A DNA stretch of 64,000 nt from Treponema sp. OMZ 790 (GCF_024181285.1 NZ_CP051201.1:992001-1056000), one strand, 5' to 3'; counted from the first letter of the stretch, positions 9,490 through 20,964 are shown. The notes: generated by a model from the letters alone, not told the origin. Translations and numbers: made by a program.

Positions 9490-12400
9490 ATGAATAGAGA
9501 GAGTGCTGCGTTTCGGAATCGATGTCGGCTCGACAACCGTAAAGGTTGTTGTTTTAGAAGATGACGGAACGGTTTTGTTCAGTAAGTATCAAAGGCATAG
9601 GGCCGATATACGGACAACTATTATATCCGTTTGCGAACTTGCTGTTGAAGCTGTCGAAAAAATACGGAGAAGATGTAGAGCTCCCTCATTGTAACGGGAT
9701 CAGGAGGGCTTGCCGTTTCGCACTGGCTCAATATACCCTTTATTCAAGAGGTCGTAGCCTCAACTGCCGCCGTAAAATAATTCCTCACACCGATGTTATA
9801 ATAGAACTCGGCGGCGAGGATGCAAAGATTACTTATTTTGAGCACGCCAATATCGAGCAAAGAATGAACGGAACCTGTGCAGGAGGTACGGGCTCTTTTA
9901 TAGACCAGATGGCCGCCCTCTTGGAAACCGATGCCTTGGGCTTAAACGAGCTTGCAAAAAATGCTAAGACCATTTACCCTATAGCCGCCCGCTGCGGAGT
10001 CTTTGCCAAGACCGACGTTCAGCCTCTCATAAACGAGGGGCAAAAGAGAAGACATAGCAGCCAGTATCTTCAAGCTGTAGTAAGCCAGACTATTTCGGGG
10101 CTTGCCTGCGGTAAACCCATCCGCGGAAAGGTTGCTTTTGGGAGGCCCCTTACATTTTGGATCAGTTAAGGCACAGGTTTATCGAAACCTTAAAACTTAA
10201 TGATGATGAAATTATCACGCCTGAAAATTCTGAGCTCTTTGTAGCCATGGGGCAGCCTTGAGTGCTGCCGGAGGCTTTAAGATACCCAAGGCCTCAAGCT
10301 CTCCCTTTAACCGGCCTGCTCTCTGGGACCTAAAAGGCCCGGTTTAAAACTTTTCAAAAGAGCGAATGCAAATCTCCTCTTATTTTTGAAGAAGAAGTTG
10401 AAGCCGAACCAATTTTATAAAACTTTCAAAATTCAAAAGATATTTATAAGATAGCTTCTTCCGAGATGCCCGAGGTTCAGCGCCTTCCTCCTCTTTAAAA
10501 TGAAGAAGAACTTGAGACTTTCAGGATAAGGCATGCAAAGGAAAAAGCTCCCCGGCCGATATTTCTCTGCTTCCGGCCCCGTCTTTAGGGCTTGATGCAG
10601 GCTCAACTACCACCAAGGCCGTTTTAATTGATGGGGAAGGAAAATTCTTGGCGTTTTATGACGTAAATGCAGGAAACCCTGTCGAACTTGCAAGGGTTTT
10701 AAAGACCTTTACAAAATGCTTCCTCCAAAGCCTATATAGCCCGCTCCGTTTCTACAGGATATGGGGAGGGCCTTTTTCAGGCTGCTTTGGGTGTAGATGC
10801 AGGAGAGGTTGAAACGATCGCACACTACCGTGCCGCAGAATCTTTTACCCGAGTAGACTTCCTTTGGATATAGGCGGTCAAGATATGAAGTGCCTCCGCA
10901 TGAAAAACGGAGCCATAAGCTCTATTCAGCTGAATGAAGCTTGTTCCTCAGGCTGCGGAAGCTTTTTGGATAACTTTGCCCGATCCCTCGGAATGAGCAT
11001 AAGCGAATTTGCGAGCATGGCTCTTCTTGCCGAAAAACCCGTAGATTTAGGTACACGATGCACGGTTTTTATGAACAGCCGAGTTAAGCAGGCTCAAAAG
11101 AAGGAGCCTCGGTAGGAGACATTTCTTCAGGTCTTTCTTATTCCGTTATAAAAATGCCTCTTTAAGGTTATTAAATTGCGCGATGCCTCCGAGGTAGGAA
11201 GCAAGGTTATAGTGCAGGGCGGAACCTTTAATAACGATGCCGTTTTGCGTGCTTTTGAGCTTGTTTCGGGAAGACAGGCTGTCCGCCCGGATGTCGCAGG
11301 GCTTATGGGTGCATACGGAGCTGCCTTAATTGCAAAAGATCAATGGCATGACCTTGACGAAGAAAATCTTTCTGAAGGAAAAATAAGATCGAACATTGCC
11401 GATATGGAAGGCTTGGAAAATTTTAAGGTAAAGCTTGATTTATTGCGCTGTCCCAAATGCCCAAATAACTGCCTTTTAACCGTAAACACCTTCGATATTT
11501 GCGGGGTAAAACGGCGATTTATTACGGGAAACAGATGTGAACGCGGTGCTGAACTCGACAAAAACAGCGGACTTGAAGAGTGTTCATCTCAAGTTTCCGT
11601 TAAGGATCAAGGAGGCGTAAATAAAAAAGATATACCCAACCTCTTTGACTGGAAGTATAAGAGGCTTTTTAAATATAAACCCATTCCCAAAATGAAGCTC
11701 CACGGGCGAGATAGGAATCCGCGGGTTTTAAACATGTACGAAAACTATCCGTTCTGGTTTACCTTTTTTACTGAGCTGGGATTTTCGGTTAGAATTTCTC
11801 CCCGCTCAACCAGAGGAACCTACGAGATGGGTCTTGAATCTATTCCGTCCGAATCGGTTTGTTATCCCGGAAAGATAGCTCACGGTCATATTGAGGCCCT
11901 CTTAAAATTAGGCGTAAAAAATATTTTCTATCCCTGTATTCCTTACGAGAAAAAAGAAGATGACGGAGCCGGAAACCATTATAACTGTCCCATTGTTACA
12001 AGCTATCCTGAGGTTTTAAAAAACAATATCGATGTTCTAAGGCAGGATGCAAATATAATTTATTTAAATCCCTTTTTACCCTATTATGACAAGAACCGAT
12101 TGATAGATCGTCTTCATGAGGAGCTGTGCAAAGTTTTCGATATGTTTGGAAGAAATAATGACTGCCGTTAATGCGGCATGGACCGAAGAAGAAGGCTTTA
12201 AAAAGGAAACGGAGGAGAAGGGAGAAGAGGTTTTACGCATAATGAAAGAAAAAAATCTTAAAGGCATTGTGCTTGCAGGCCGTCCCTATCACCTTGACCC
12301 CGAAATAAACCACGGCATCCCTGAAATGCTCAACGGTCTCGGTCTTGCGGTTTTAACCGAGGACTCGGTTGCCCACTTAGGAAAATAGAGCGCCCTTGCG

Positions 12401-13918
12401 TGTCGTAGATCAGTGGACTTATCATAACCGTCTCTATAGGGCCGGAAACTTTACTGCAACTCAAGATAATCTGGAATTTATACAGCTTACCAGCTTCGGC
12501 TGCGGTTTGGATGCGGTAACGGCCGATCAGGTTCAGGAAATAGTTGAGTCAAAGGGGAAGATGTACACCCTCATAAAAATAGATGAGGGTTCAAACCTCG
12601 GAGCCGTGAGAATAAGAGTACGTAGTCTTTTGGCTGCTGTCAAGGAAAGAAAGAGGCATAAACTTTCTTTAACAAGAAAAAGCTCGGCCTATGAGCGCAT
12701 AGTTTTTTCAAAGGATATGGAAAAACGATACACTATTTTAGCCCCTCAGATGTCTCCCATTCATTTTGACCTTATAGGTGCGCTATTTCGCACTCAGGCT
12801 ATAACCTGGAAATTCTTACCGAAATCGATCAAACTGCCGTAGAGTACGGCTTAAAGTATATAAACAATGATGCCTGTTATCCTGCCATCATAGTTGCAGG
12901 ACAGATGATAGCAGCTCTAAAATCGGGCCGCTACGATTTACGCACCACAGCTTTGGCGATTACTCAAACCGGAGGAGGCTGCCGGGCCACAAACTACATA
13001 GGCTTTATAAGGCGGGCCCTTATAGATGCAGGCTTGGTTTTGTACCGGTAATAGGTATCAGTGCCCAGTCCATCGAAAAAATCCGGGTTTTAAATTAAAA
13101 TTTTCCTGTTTTGCATAGGGTTGCTCAAGCTATGTGCTTAGGAGATCTTTTAATGAGGGTGCTTTACCGCACCCGGCCCTACGAAAAGGTTCCCGGTTCT
13201 GCAAACGATATATAAAAATATGCCGTCCTTATCAAAGATGCTCTAAAAAATGTCTTCTAAAAATATAAGGAAATTATAAACGGCATTGTAAGCGAGTTTG
13301 ATAATCTACCCTTAAAAATATACGAAAACCGAGGGTCGGCGTAGTAGGGGAAATATTGGTTACCCCACCCCGCAGCCAATAACGATATTTTTAGTACAAT
13401 CGAGAGGGAAGGAGCGGAATGTGTCGTCCCTGATCTTTAGACTTCTTCCTTTATTCTTCCGTTTCGGGTATCTATCACAATACCTATCTCGATTACTCGT
13501 TTAAAAACGATTCATTGCAATTTACAATCTGGGTCATAGAAAGATACAGAAAGCCGATTAAAAAGCTTTAAAGCGAAGCAAGCGTTTTACTCCCTGACAG
13601 CATATACAGATTAGCCGATTCTGTAGACGGAATTTGCAGCTGGGTAACGTTACGGGAGAAGGCTGGTTCTTGACAGCCGAAATGATAGAGCTCATTCATT
13701 CGGGAGTTTCAAATATTGCCTGCGTGCAGCCATTTGCCTGCCTCCCTAATCACGTAACCGGAAAGGGAATGATAAAGGAATTGCGCCGCCGCTATCCCGA
13801 GGCAAATATTTCTGCCATCGACTTCGACCCCGGAGCCAGCGAGGTAAATCAGCTCAACCGCTTAAAACTCCTCCTGGCCAATGCCAAACCCGGCCTCCAC
13901 CCCGATGAAACAAAGTGA
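9490..13918 (+). pseudogene. CoA-dehydratase activase-like giant protein, multiply frameshifted (copy A)
   Basis: Degraded copy of 36,068-40,570. Readable pieces include 9,561-10,169, 10,864-11,115, 11,176-12,171, 12,396-12,842 and 13,634-13,918. 10,160-10,860 is the most damaged stretch of the window, with an indel every few tens of bases. A few substitutions also occur, for example AAA to AAT near 10,200. Confidence 0.75.
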
Positions 13919-13945
13919 GAAGTCCTTTGTACTTTTTCTCCCTTC

Positions 13946-13974
13946 TTGACACTAAACTTTTATTTTAGTATAAT
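13946..13974 (+). promoter_or_regulatory. Promoter of the HD hydrolase gene (copy A)
   Basis: TTGACA, 17 bases, TATAAT, about 29 bases upstream of the TTG start. Copy B has one more base in the spacer (18). Confidence 0.65.
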
Positions 13975-14002
13975 TTTAACTTATAATAATAAGGAGTTTA
14001 CT

Positions 14003-14574
14003 TTGACAAGAGATTTAGAGTATTAAAGGAATTTATCTTGCTCCTTACATGCAGGTTGCTACTGCCTTAATCGGAAAGGCCCGTCATGCAGGAGGAAATA
14101 TGTTCCGGCATCAGGTAGATACTATGGGCATTCTTATAGACTACGGGTACATCGACAGTGTTCTTTTTAAAGCTTCGCTAATCCATGACGTTATCGAAGA
14201 TATTGAAGATTTTAATGTAAACGAAATTTTAAATATCGATTCCGAGTCGGGACAGGTTTATGAGCTTGTTTTGGAAGTTACCAAAAAAGGGTCAAGAAAA
14301 GTCGGAGTATCTAAAAACATAATAAAAACAAATCCGAAAAGGCTAAAATTTTAAAATGTGCCGACAGAATAAGCAATATGATAAGTTTGGTTTTGTGACG
14401 GATCCCGAATTTATTGAACGCTATTGCAATGAGACGGAGCTCTATATTTTCCCATAGCTTTGAAGTTAATTTTGAAATGTACAAGGAGCTTATGGCCTTG
14501 GTAGTTTCCCGCAGACAATATTTGGTTGAGTGCGGTTATCTTGAAGAAAGCGTGAAAAATGCAAAGCGCGTTAA
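14003..14574 (+). pseudogene. SpoT-like HD hydrolase, frameshifted (copy A)
   Basis: Copy of 40,656-41,240. The HD core (LIHDVIEDIED) is in a 101-codon frame at 14,049-14,354; indels near 14,030, 14,288, 14,335 and 14,452 break the rest. Confidence 0.7.
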
Positions 14575-14614
14575 AACAGTTAGGGAATAACGATAAACAG
14601 TTCACGGGGTATTT

Positions 14615-15355
14615 ATGATTGAAATTCAAATGTTTCAAAGGCCTACGGCTCTTCAAAACAAAGGCTGTAGACGGAATTTCGGTAAACGTAAAAACGGCGA
14701 AATTTTCGGCTTTTAGGCCTAACGGAGCCGGAAAACAACTACAATTAAGATGATAACCGGAGTTCTTAATCCCGATTCCGGCTCAATAATGGTTGACGGC
14801 ATAAACATAGCCGATGACCCTATGGAAGCAAAAAGAAGAATCGGCTATGTTACCGATAACCCGGAGCTTTTTTCTCAGTTAAAGGCTGCCGAATACTTAA
14901 ATTTTATAGGCGACGTTTATGGAGTACCCGCCGATATAAGACAAGAAAGAATAGAGCGTTATACCAAACTTTTCGGCATAAATGAAGCCTTAAACGGGAG
15001 CATAGGCAGCTTTTCCCACGGAATGAAGCAAAACTTTGGTTACCGGAAGCCTCTTATCCGATCCTCCTGTCTGGATCTTGGATGAACCGATGGTCGGTTT
15101 GGATCCCAAATCTGCCTTTTCTTTAAAAGAAATTATGAGAGAAAGAGCAGACGCAGGAAAGGTCGTTTTCTTTTCGACCCACGTTATGGAAGTAGCCGAA
15201 AACTTTGCGACAGGCTTGCAATCATAAATACAGGTAAAATTATGTTTGAAGGCTCTTTACAGGAGTTGCGTGAAAAGAGGCGAAAACGCTTCTCGAAAAG
15301 CTTTTGGAGCTTGTTGAGGATAAGTCATCTTCAATTTGAAAATGCAGAAGCCTAA
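14615..15355 (+). pseudogene. ABC transporter ATPase, frameshifted (copy A)
   Basis: Copy of 41,283-42,041. Walker A falls in a damaged stretch near 14,730. The middle is readable at 14,750-15,085 and the Walker B part at 15,036-15,227. Confidence 0.7.
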
Positions 15356-15370
15356 AGAGAGTTAAAAATT

Positions 15371-15555
15371 ATGAAAGTTTTTTAGATTGGTTAAAATTAT
15401 TTGGCTTCGGTTTTAACTTTAAAAATTTAAGGCCCAAATCAAAAAGAAAAAGAAGGGTGATCAAACCGTTACAAGAAATTTGCTAAAGTGATAATTTGGT
15501 ATGGCAATTCTATTTATCTTGGTTTTTGCGAATTTTGTTTATCTTCGGTTTTTTT
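15371..15555 (+). pseudogene. ABC permease, 5' fragment ending at the copy A junction
   Basis: Only about the first 63 codons of the permease seen complete at 42,057-43,757. Identity with copy B stops after ATCTTCGG and a run of Ts at about 15,555. The last 80 bases are unusually garbled, as at the end of a read. Confidence 0.75.
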
Positions 15556-16029
15556 CTCAACTTAAACTTTGATAAGGCATTAAATGTTAAATTTTGTTCT
15601 GTGGAGCGCATATCTTCAAAATTATCACCATCCGTTTCTTTATCATGTTTCTTATTGCCGTATCGCTTGCAGGGGCGGAGGATGAACCCTGCCTGACATA
15701 TACACCTTCCGGTCTTAAACCTTTTTAGCAAGATAATAGGGGCGGTTGCTGCCTCTTTGAACGGTAATTTTGATTATTGCCTTCCCTGTTCTTGTATTAT
15801 TTTATAATTAACAAACATTGTTATATCAGGTCTGATTGAATCTCTTATCATATTACTAAGCCGGAGCATTGAATCATCAATATCTTTTAGCCCTGCGATT
15901 GTGCCGTCATCCTTGACACCGGCATAGACTGTTCCGCCCTTGCAATTTGCAAATGCGATAATCGCTTTTTTGATGTTTTCATCGATAGTTTCTTTGAGTT
16001 CTAAGATTTCACTTTCTTTGAAAAATCAA
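15556..16029 (-). pseudogene. AlbA_2-domain (Schlafen-like / COG2865-type) putative DNA-binding protein, truncated
   Basis: Read on the minus strand and allowing for frameshifts, the sequence gives ESEILELKETIDENIKKA, then AFANCKGGTVYAGVKDDG, GLRPEGVYVRQGSSSAPAS and, after one more shift, ETDGDNFEDMRSTEQNLTF. This is the typical N-terminal part of the AlbA_2 family of putative transcriptional regulators, usually 400-500 residues. Only about 160 codons remain before the join with copy A. The start is taken as TTG at 16,027-16,029 behind GGAAGG; one extra T just after it would explain an immediate stop. Other breaks are near 15,785 and 15,645. Whether the truncation is biological or an assembly join is unknown; I favour the latter. 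Confidence 0.7.
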
Positions 16030-16107
16030 TTTATACCTTCCTTTGTAGGCAAACTTGTACTTGGGTATATTATAACTTGTTTTATGTTTCTCGTCAAGTA
16101 TTTTTGG

Positions 16108-16145
16108 GGAGAACTGACGAGAATGAGGAGAACTGACGAGAATGG
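16108..16145. repeat. Two tandem 19-base repeats
   Basis: GGAGAACTGACGAGAATGA occurs twice back to back (second copy ends in G), followed by a partial third (GGAGA). It lies between the AlbA_2 gene start and the guaA end. An upstream TCTCGTCA could pair with TGACGAGA. Role unknown. Confidence 0.6.
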
Positions 16146-16161
16146 GGAGAATAGTTTTAGG

Positions 16162-17680
16162 CTACTCCCACTCAATCGTAGCCGGCGGCTTTGAGGTTAT
16201 GTCGTAGACTATTCTGTTGATGCCGCTTACCTCATTTATGATACGGGAAGAAACCTTGTCCAGTACCTCGTAAGGGATGCGTACCCAGTCGGCTGTCATA
16301 AAATCCGAGGTCTTTACTGCACGCAGGGCGAGGGTATAGTCGTATGTTCTAAAGTCTCCCATAACGCCGACCGTCTTTGTGGAGGTAAGCACGGCAAAAT
16401 ACTGGCTTAAATCTTTTTTTATGTCTGCCCGTTCAAGTTCGCTTCGCCAGACAGCATCGGCTTCACGCAGAATATCGAGCTTTTCTTCGGTTATCTCGCC
16501 CATGATTCTTATGGCAAGACCGGGGCCGGGAAGGGTTGGCGGTGTACCAGATAATCGGGGAGGCCGAGCTCCGTGCCTAACTTTCTTATTTCGTCCTTAA
16601 AGAGAGTTTTAGAGGTTCAATCAATGACTTAAAACTTATGTGATCGGGAAGGCCTCCTACATTGTGATGGCTCTTTATAACGGCAGAACTCTTTGGCTCC
16701 GCTTTCAACTATATCTGCATAAATTGTGCCTTGGGCAAGGAAGTCCACGGTTCCGATTTTTGGCTTCTTCTTCAAAACGCGGATAAACTCTTCACCGATT
16801 ATCTTGCGTTTTTTCGGGATCCGAAACGCCTTTTAGTTTTCCTAAAACGGCTTTCCGCATTTACTCGGATAAAGTTCATCGGAGCATCTCTAAAGGCTGC
16901 CTCTACCTCATCTCCCTCGTTTTGCGCATAAGGCCGTGATCCACAAAGATACAGGTTTTTCCACAGCCTTGTTTAAAAGGGCTGCAAGCACCGAAGAATC
17001 TACTCCGCCTGATAGAGCTAAAAGCACCTTGCCGTCACCGACCGTATTTTTTACATCTTTTATTGCTTCGGCCAAAAAGCTTTTCATGTTCCAATCGCCC
17101 TTGGCTCCGCATACATTGTATAAAAAGTTTTTGATTATATTTTGACCTTCTTCGGAATGTTCAACCTCGGCATGGAATTGAATACCGTAAAGCTTTTTTT
17201 CCTTGTTTGCCATGGCTGCATTTTTTGTGTTTGCCGTTTGAGCTGCCGAGACAAAGCCTTCAGGCAGACGGGAAACACAGTCTACATGGCTCATCCAAAC
17301 CGAAGATTTATCCTTTATGTTTTTAAAGAGCGGAAAAGCTGTGTCGAATTTTGTTATGGTTTTGCCGAATTCTCTTTTTAAGCTTTTTTCGGCCTTTCCG
17401 CCGAGGCAATGAGCCATGGCCTGCATACCGTAACAGATGCCTAAAATCGGAATACCTAATTCAAAAATTTCTTTGGGGGCAGGGGAGCATTTTCTTCATA
17501 AACGCTGTTAGGTCTCGCCCGTAAAAATAATACCTATCGGCTTATTTTCTTTATGTAATCAAGGGTCTTTGAGGCTCTGACAATATCCGAATAAACATTT
17601 AGGTCGCGTACCCGCCTTGCTATGAGCTGATTATATTGACCGCCGAAATCCACAATTAAAATCTTTTCCGTAATCTTCAT
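16162..17680 (-). pseudogene. GMP synthase (glutamine-hydrolysing), frameshifted
   Basis: Converts XMP to GMP using ATP and glutamine, the last step of guanine nucleotide synthesis. Reassembling frames gives a full-length protein of about 506 residues. The N-terminal class I glutamine amidotransferase part runs from [19 protein letters not shown] through GICYGMQAM (nucleophile Cys) to QFHAEVEHS (His). The ATP-pyrophosphatase domain carries the P-loop LALSGGVDSSV. The C-terminal dimerisation domain has [11 protein letters not shown] and ends PPATIEWE. The frame is broken near 16,545-16,600, 16,680, 16,730, 16,915 and 17,480-17,560, mostly in homopolymers, as in neighbouring low-quality DNA. 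Because every catalytic motif is present the real gene is probably functional. Confidence 0.85.
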
Positions 17681-17731
17681 AAGAATCATTTTAGCCGATG
17701 AGTCTTTTTTTCAAGATGTATATATCTTCAA

Positions 17732-17760
17732 TTGACTTATGATAATGATTGTGTTATACT
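17732..17760 (+). promoter_or_regulatory. Promoter for the VOC gene and pgk
   Basis: TTGACT, 17 bases, TATACT, about 20 bases upstream of the VOC-protein start codon. Confidence 0.7.
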
Positions 17761-17780
17761 TTTTTTAACGAGGTATAAAA

Positions 17781-18158
17781 ATGTTTTTAAACAGTGTCGC
17801 CATCCGCACGGATGAAATGGAAAAATCACTTGAGTTTTATGAAAAAGTGCTCGGATTTACTTTTAATTATATGATGTCGGCCGCTCCCGGAAAAAGAATT
17901 GCCTTTTTGACGGATCCCGACAGCGGAATGAATCTTGAACTTATCAGTCATGAAGTTCCAAAAGCTCACAACGGCAGCCGCCTTTCTCTTACCGTTCAGG
18001 TAGACCAGATAAGCGAGGCTGAAAAATATTTAAAAGCCAATAATGTCCGCATTACGGCTCCTCCAAGAACCGTAAAGGACGGTAAAAAAATCTTAACCGC
18101 AGTAGATCCCAACGGGGTTGAAATAGACTTTATAGAATTTAAAAAAGAAAACGAATAA
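17781..18158 (+). CDS. VOC / glyoxalase-family protein
   Basis: 125 residues forming one vicinal-oxygen-chelate fold unit pair: [22 protein letters not shown], then [17 protein letters not shown], then [19 protein letters not shown], then [12 protein letters not shown]. The final Glu of EIDFIE fits a metal ligand. The first-strand His of true glyoxalase I is replaced (SVAIRT), so I would not call it gloA. GAGGT lies upstream of the ATG. It is the first gene of a unit with pgk, which starts 10 bases after it. It could detoxify methylglyoxal near glycolysis, but the substrate is unknown. Confidence 0.75.
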   Translation: MFLNSVAIRTDEMEKSLEFYEKVLGFTFNYMMSAAPGKRIAFLTDPDSGMNLELISHEVPKAHNGSRLSLTVQVDQISEAEKYLKANNVRITAPPRTVKDGKKILTAVDPNGVEIDFIEFKKENE

Positions 18159-18168
18159 AGGACTTATT

Positions 18169-19425
18169 ATGATTAAGACTGTAAAAGATATAAACTTAAA
18201 AGATAGACGTGTCATAATGCGTGTCGATTTTAATGTTCCGATGAAAGACGGAGTAGTGCAGGATGATACCCGAATCAGGGCCGCCCTTCCTACAATAAAA
18301 TATATACTCGAACAAGGCGCAAGATCTCTTGTTTTGATGAGCCATTTGGGCGATCCTGCAAAAGATACAAAAAAAGCCAAGGAAAAGGCCGAAAAAGACG
18401 GAAAAGCTTTTGATGAAGATGCCTATGTCGCCGGAAAGCACAGGATGAAGCCCGTAGCCGAATACTTATCCGATCTTCTCAAACTTCCCGTGGATTTTGC
18501 TCCTTCATGCATGGGGCAGCTTGAAAAGGTAAAATCCCTTCCACAAGGCGGGATTTTAATGCTTGAAAACACCCGCTTCCACAAAGAAGAAACCTCAAAG
18601 GAAAAGGCCGAACAGCAAATCTTGGCAAAAGAACTCAGCCTTTACGGAGATGTGTTTGTAAATGATGCTTTCGGAACTGCTCACCGCTCCCATGCTTCTA
18701 CAGCCGAAATTTCGAACTTCCTAAATGTTCGTGTCGCAGGTTTTCTCATGGAAAAGAAATTAAATATCTTGAACCCATGTTAAATAATCCTGCAAAGCCG
18801 ATGACTGCAATTATAGGCGGCGCAAAGGTTTCTTCCAAGATTGGTTTTAGAAAGCCTTTTAAAAAATGCCTCTTCTTTAATAATCGGAGGAGGAATGGCC
18901 TATACTTTTTTAAAGGTTCAAGGAAAAAAAATAGGGAAATCCTTGTTTGAAGAGGATTTTATAGATACGGCTAAAAATCTTCTGGATGAGGCTGAAAAGC
19001 AGGGTGTAAAAATAATTTTACCCATCGATCATATATGTTCTGAAACTTTTTCGCCTAATGCTGAGGCTGTTCTAATAGATACATCCGATATTCCCGATAA
19101 TCTTATGGGAATGGATGTAGGACCCAAAACTCTGGCTCTTTATAAAGATATTGTATCTTCATCAAAGTCTATTGTTTGGAACGGCCCTGTCGGTGTTTTT
19201 GAGTTTGAATCCTTTGCAAAGGGAACCGAAGAAACTGCCCGTCTTGTAGCATCCGTAACCGAAAAAGGAGCTGTTACAATTGTGGGCGGAGGCGATTCCG
19301 TAGCTGCCGTCAACAAATTTAATCTGTCCGATAAGATGAGCCATGTGTCTACCGGAGGCGGAGCTTCTCTCGAATTCCTTGAAGGGAAAATTCTGCCGGG
19401 TATTGCTTGTCTTGACAGTGTATAG
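18169..19425 (+). pseudogene. Phosphoglycerate kinase (internal frameshift)
   Basis: Glycolytic enzyme transferring phosphate from 1,3-bisphosphoglycerate to ADP. About 419 residues, normal size. It has the N-terminal [12 protein letters not shown], the substrate-loop [10 protein letters not shown], the [14 protein letters not shown] motif and the C-terminal nucleotide-binding GGGDSVAAVNK and STGGGASLEFLEG. One A appears lost near 18,755 (MEK-E/K), and a compensating indel near 18,838 restores the frame, so the middle 28 codons are garbled. All active-site motifs are present; as an essential gene it is almost certainly intact in the cell. It follows the VOC gene by 10 bases. Confidence 0.85.
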
Positions 19426-19431
19426 GTTTTA

Positions 19432-20443
19432 ATGAGTTATAAGACGAATAAGAAGCCCTTTTTTGATTTTCTCTTAAGTTTGCTTTGTCTGAAAGCCTTT
19501 TCTGCAGGAGTTTCGGTTACCGATGCTGCAGGAAAGCTAGATCTTGATATTTCGTGGGATCCCTTTCGCAAGAATTGATTTTATGAAAAATAATTCTCAA
19601 GTGAGCTGTAAAGTAGGGGAAAGTCTTATAGTATTCGATAACGGAAAAGCCGAATTTACATATCCTCCGTATCAAAAAGACGGACTTACCTTCATAAGCG
19701 GTGAAATGTATAAAAAACTTGAAACGTTTTTTGCAGTTCCTCAAAAAGAAACAAAATATAGGGTAGGGGTTATTTTGATAGATCCGGGGCATGGAGGCAA
19801 AGATCCCGGTTGCGTCGGTTCATACACCGAAAATAACAAAACAATAGTAGTCCATGAAAAAACGGTTGCTTTAAAGGTAAGCCTTGACCTTTACAAGATG
19901 TTAAAAAAAGCTTATCCCGATAAAAAAATTCTTTTAACCAGAAATAAAGATGTCTATCCTACCCTCGAAGACAGGGTAAATATGGCAAATTCCGTAAAAC
20001 TTAAGAAAAATGAAAGTATTCTCTATGTTTCGGTCCATGTAAATGCTTCTCTTAACTCAAGAGCTTCAGGTTTTGAAGTTTGGTATCTTCCGCCTGAATA
20101 TCGGCGTGAAGTAGTCGATAAAAAAACTGTCCCCAAAGAAATACATTCTATCTTAAATTCGATGATGGAAGAAGAATTTACAATGGAAAGTATCTTGATG
20201 GCTCAAAACATTTTGGACGGGTTGGATGCTCAAATCGGAAAAAAGAGTCCGAAACGGGGCATACGCGAGAACCAATGGTTTGTGGTAAGGAATGTAAAAA
20301 TGCCTAGTGTTTTAATCGAGTTGGGTTTTATCAGCAATAAAACGGAAATTAAGCTTTTAAATTCACCCGACTACTTGAAAAAATGCTCGCTTGGCATATA
20401 TAATGGACTTTCGGCTTTTATAAGCAATTTTGAAAACAATTAA
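19432..20443 (+). pseudogene. N-acetylmuramoyl-L-alanine amidase (Amidase_3), frameshift near 5' end
   Basis: Periplasmic zinc amidase that cuts the peptide from MurNAc in peptidoglycan. The N-terminus has a hydrophobic signal-like stretch (FFDFLLSLLCLKAFSAG) and a short AMIN-like region. The catalytic domain carries ILIDPGHGGKDPG (zinc His), the HEKTV glutamate, LYVSVHVNAS (zinc His) and VLIELGFISN (catalytic Glu). Near 19,557-19,580 two bases (a C and a T) seem lost; with them restored the reading is continuous from ATG 19,432. The 300-codon frame from 19,544 holds the whole catalytic domain. The start codon lies just after pgk, so it is likely co-transcribed, and a GerMN gene follows 12 bases later. 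Confidence 0.8.
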
Positions 20444-20455
20444 TCGGAGTATGGA

Positions 20456-20914
20456 ATGAATTACATAAAAACAAAGATCGTTTTAGCTTTTTTATTACTA
20501 TTGATAATAGGAACTGTACTTTTTACATCTGTTCTAAATAAAAAACATGACCGCTATGTTCTTTTTTTTAAAAATTCCATAACAGGTAAGGTAGATACCG
20601 AAATACGCTATGTTCCGGTACAAAATATAAAGGAACCCGAAGCCGCTTTTTTTGAAGAATTGATGCTCGGTCCCGTAAATCATCATTGTTTTTCCTTTAT
20701 TCCGGCCGGTTCCAAACTTTTGTCTTGTTTTGTGAAAGAAGGCATTTTATATGCAGATCTGCCTGCTTCTTTTATTGATGGAATAAAGGAAGAATTGGAT
20801 TCCGAGGAAATCCGGAAACTTTTGCAAAAAAATATATTTACAAACTGTAAACATTTAAAAGCTGCCTATATTTTTGCAGAAGGTACCGAGATTTACGAAT
20901 TATTAAAAAAATAA
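20456..20914 (+). CDS. GerMN-domain membrane-anchored protein
   Basis: 152 residues. A single N-terminal membrane helix (IVLAFLLLLIIGTVLFTSV) anchors a periplasmic GerMN domain: RYVPVQNIKEPEAAFFEELMLGP, then FSFIPAGSKLLSCFVKEGILYADLPASF. GerMN domains occur in spore-germination and peptidoglycan-associated proteins; the biochemical role is unknown. Its position directly after a cell-wall amidase supports a cell-wall role (inference). A CGGAG ribosome site precedes the ATG. Confidence 0.75.
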   Translation: MNYIKTKIVLAFLLLLIIGTVLFTSVLNKKHDRYVLFFKNSITGKVDTEIRYVPVQNIKEPEAAFFEELMLGPVNHHCFSFIPAGSKLLSCFVKEGILYADLPASFIDGIKEELDSEEIRKLLQKNIFTNCKHLKAAYIFAEGTEIYELLKK

Positions 20915-20936
20915 CGTCAAAAATGAAGAAAAAGTG

Positions 20937-20964
20937 TTGACAAAATTGAATTATTACGTATACT
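20937..20964 (+). promoter_or_regulatory. flaA promoter (sigma-70 type)
   Basis: TTGACA, 16 bases, TATACT, about 45 bases upstream of the flaA ATG. This vegetative-type promoter for a flagellar sheath gene contrasts with the sigma-28 control usual for core flagellins. Confidence 0.7.

Larger units (their letters stand above)
1..15555. repeat. Copy A of a 15.6-kb near-identical duplication
   Basis: This block matches about 26,568-42,250 gene for gene in the same orientation. Differences are mostly single-base losses in homopolymers, with a few clustered substitutions. It is about 130 bases shorter than copy B. Position 1 already lies inside the repeat (the end of pncC), so the duplication probably extends left of the window. 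The right end falls inside an ABC permease gene. The error pattern suggests a low-quality duplicated contig segment rather than natural decay, but a true duplication cannot be excluded. Confidence 0.9.

Noticed and set aside
15556..15790. An ABC-permease paralogue continuing past the copy A junction
   Set aside because: Plus-strand frames give only short hydrophobic scraps, while the minus strand gives clear AlbA_2-family motifs (GLRPEGVYVRQGSSSAPAS) continuous with the gene to the right.
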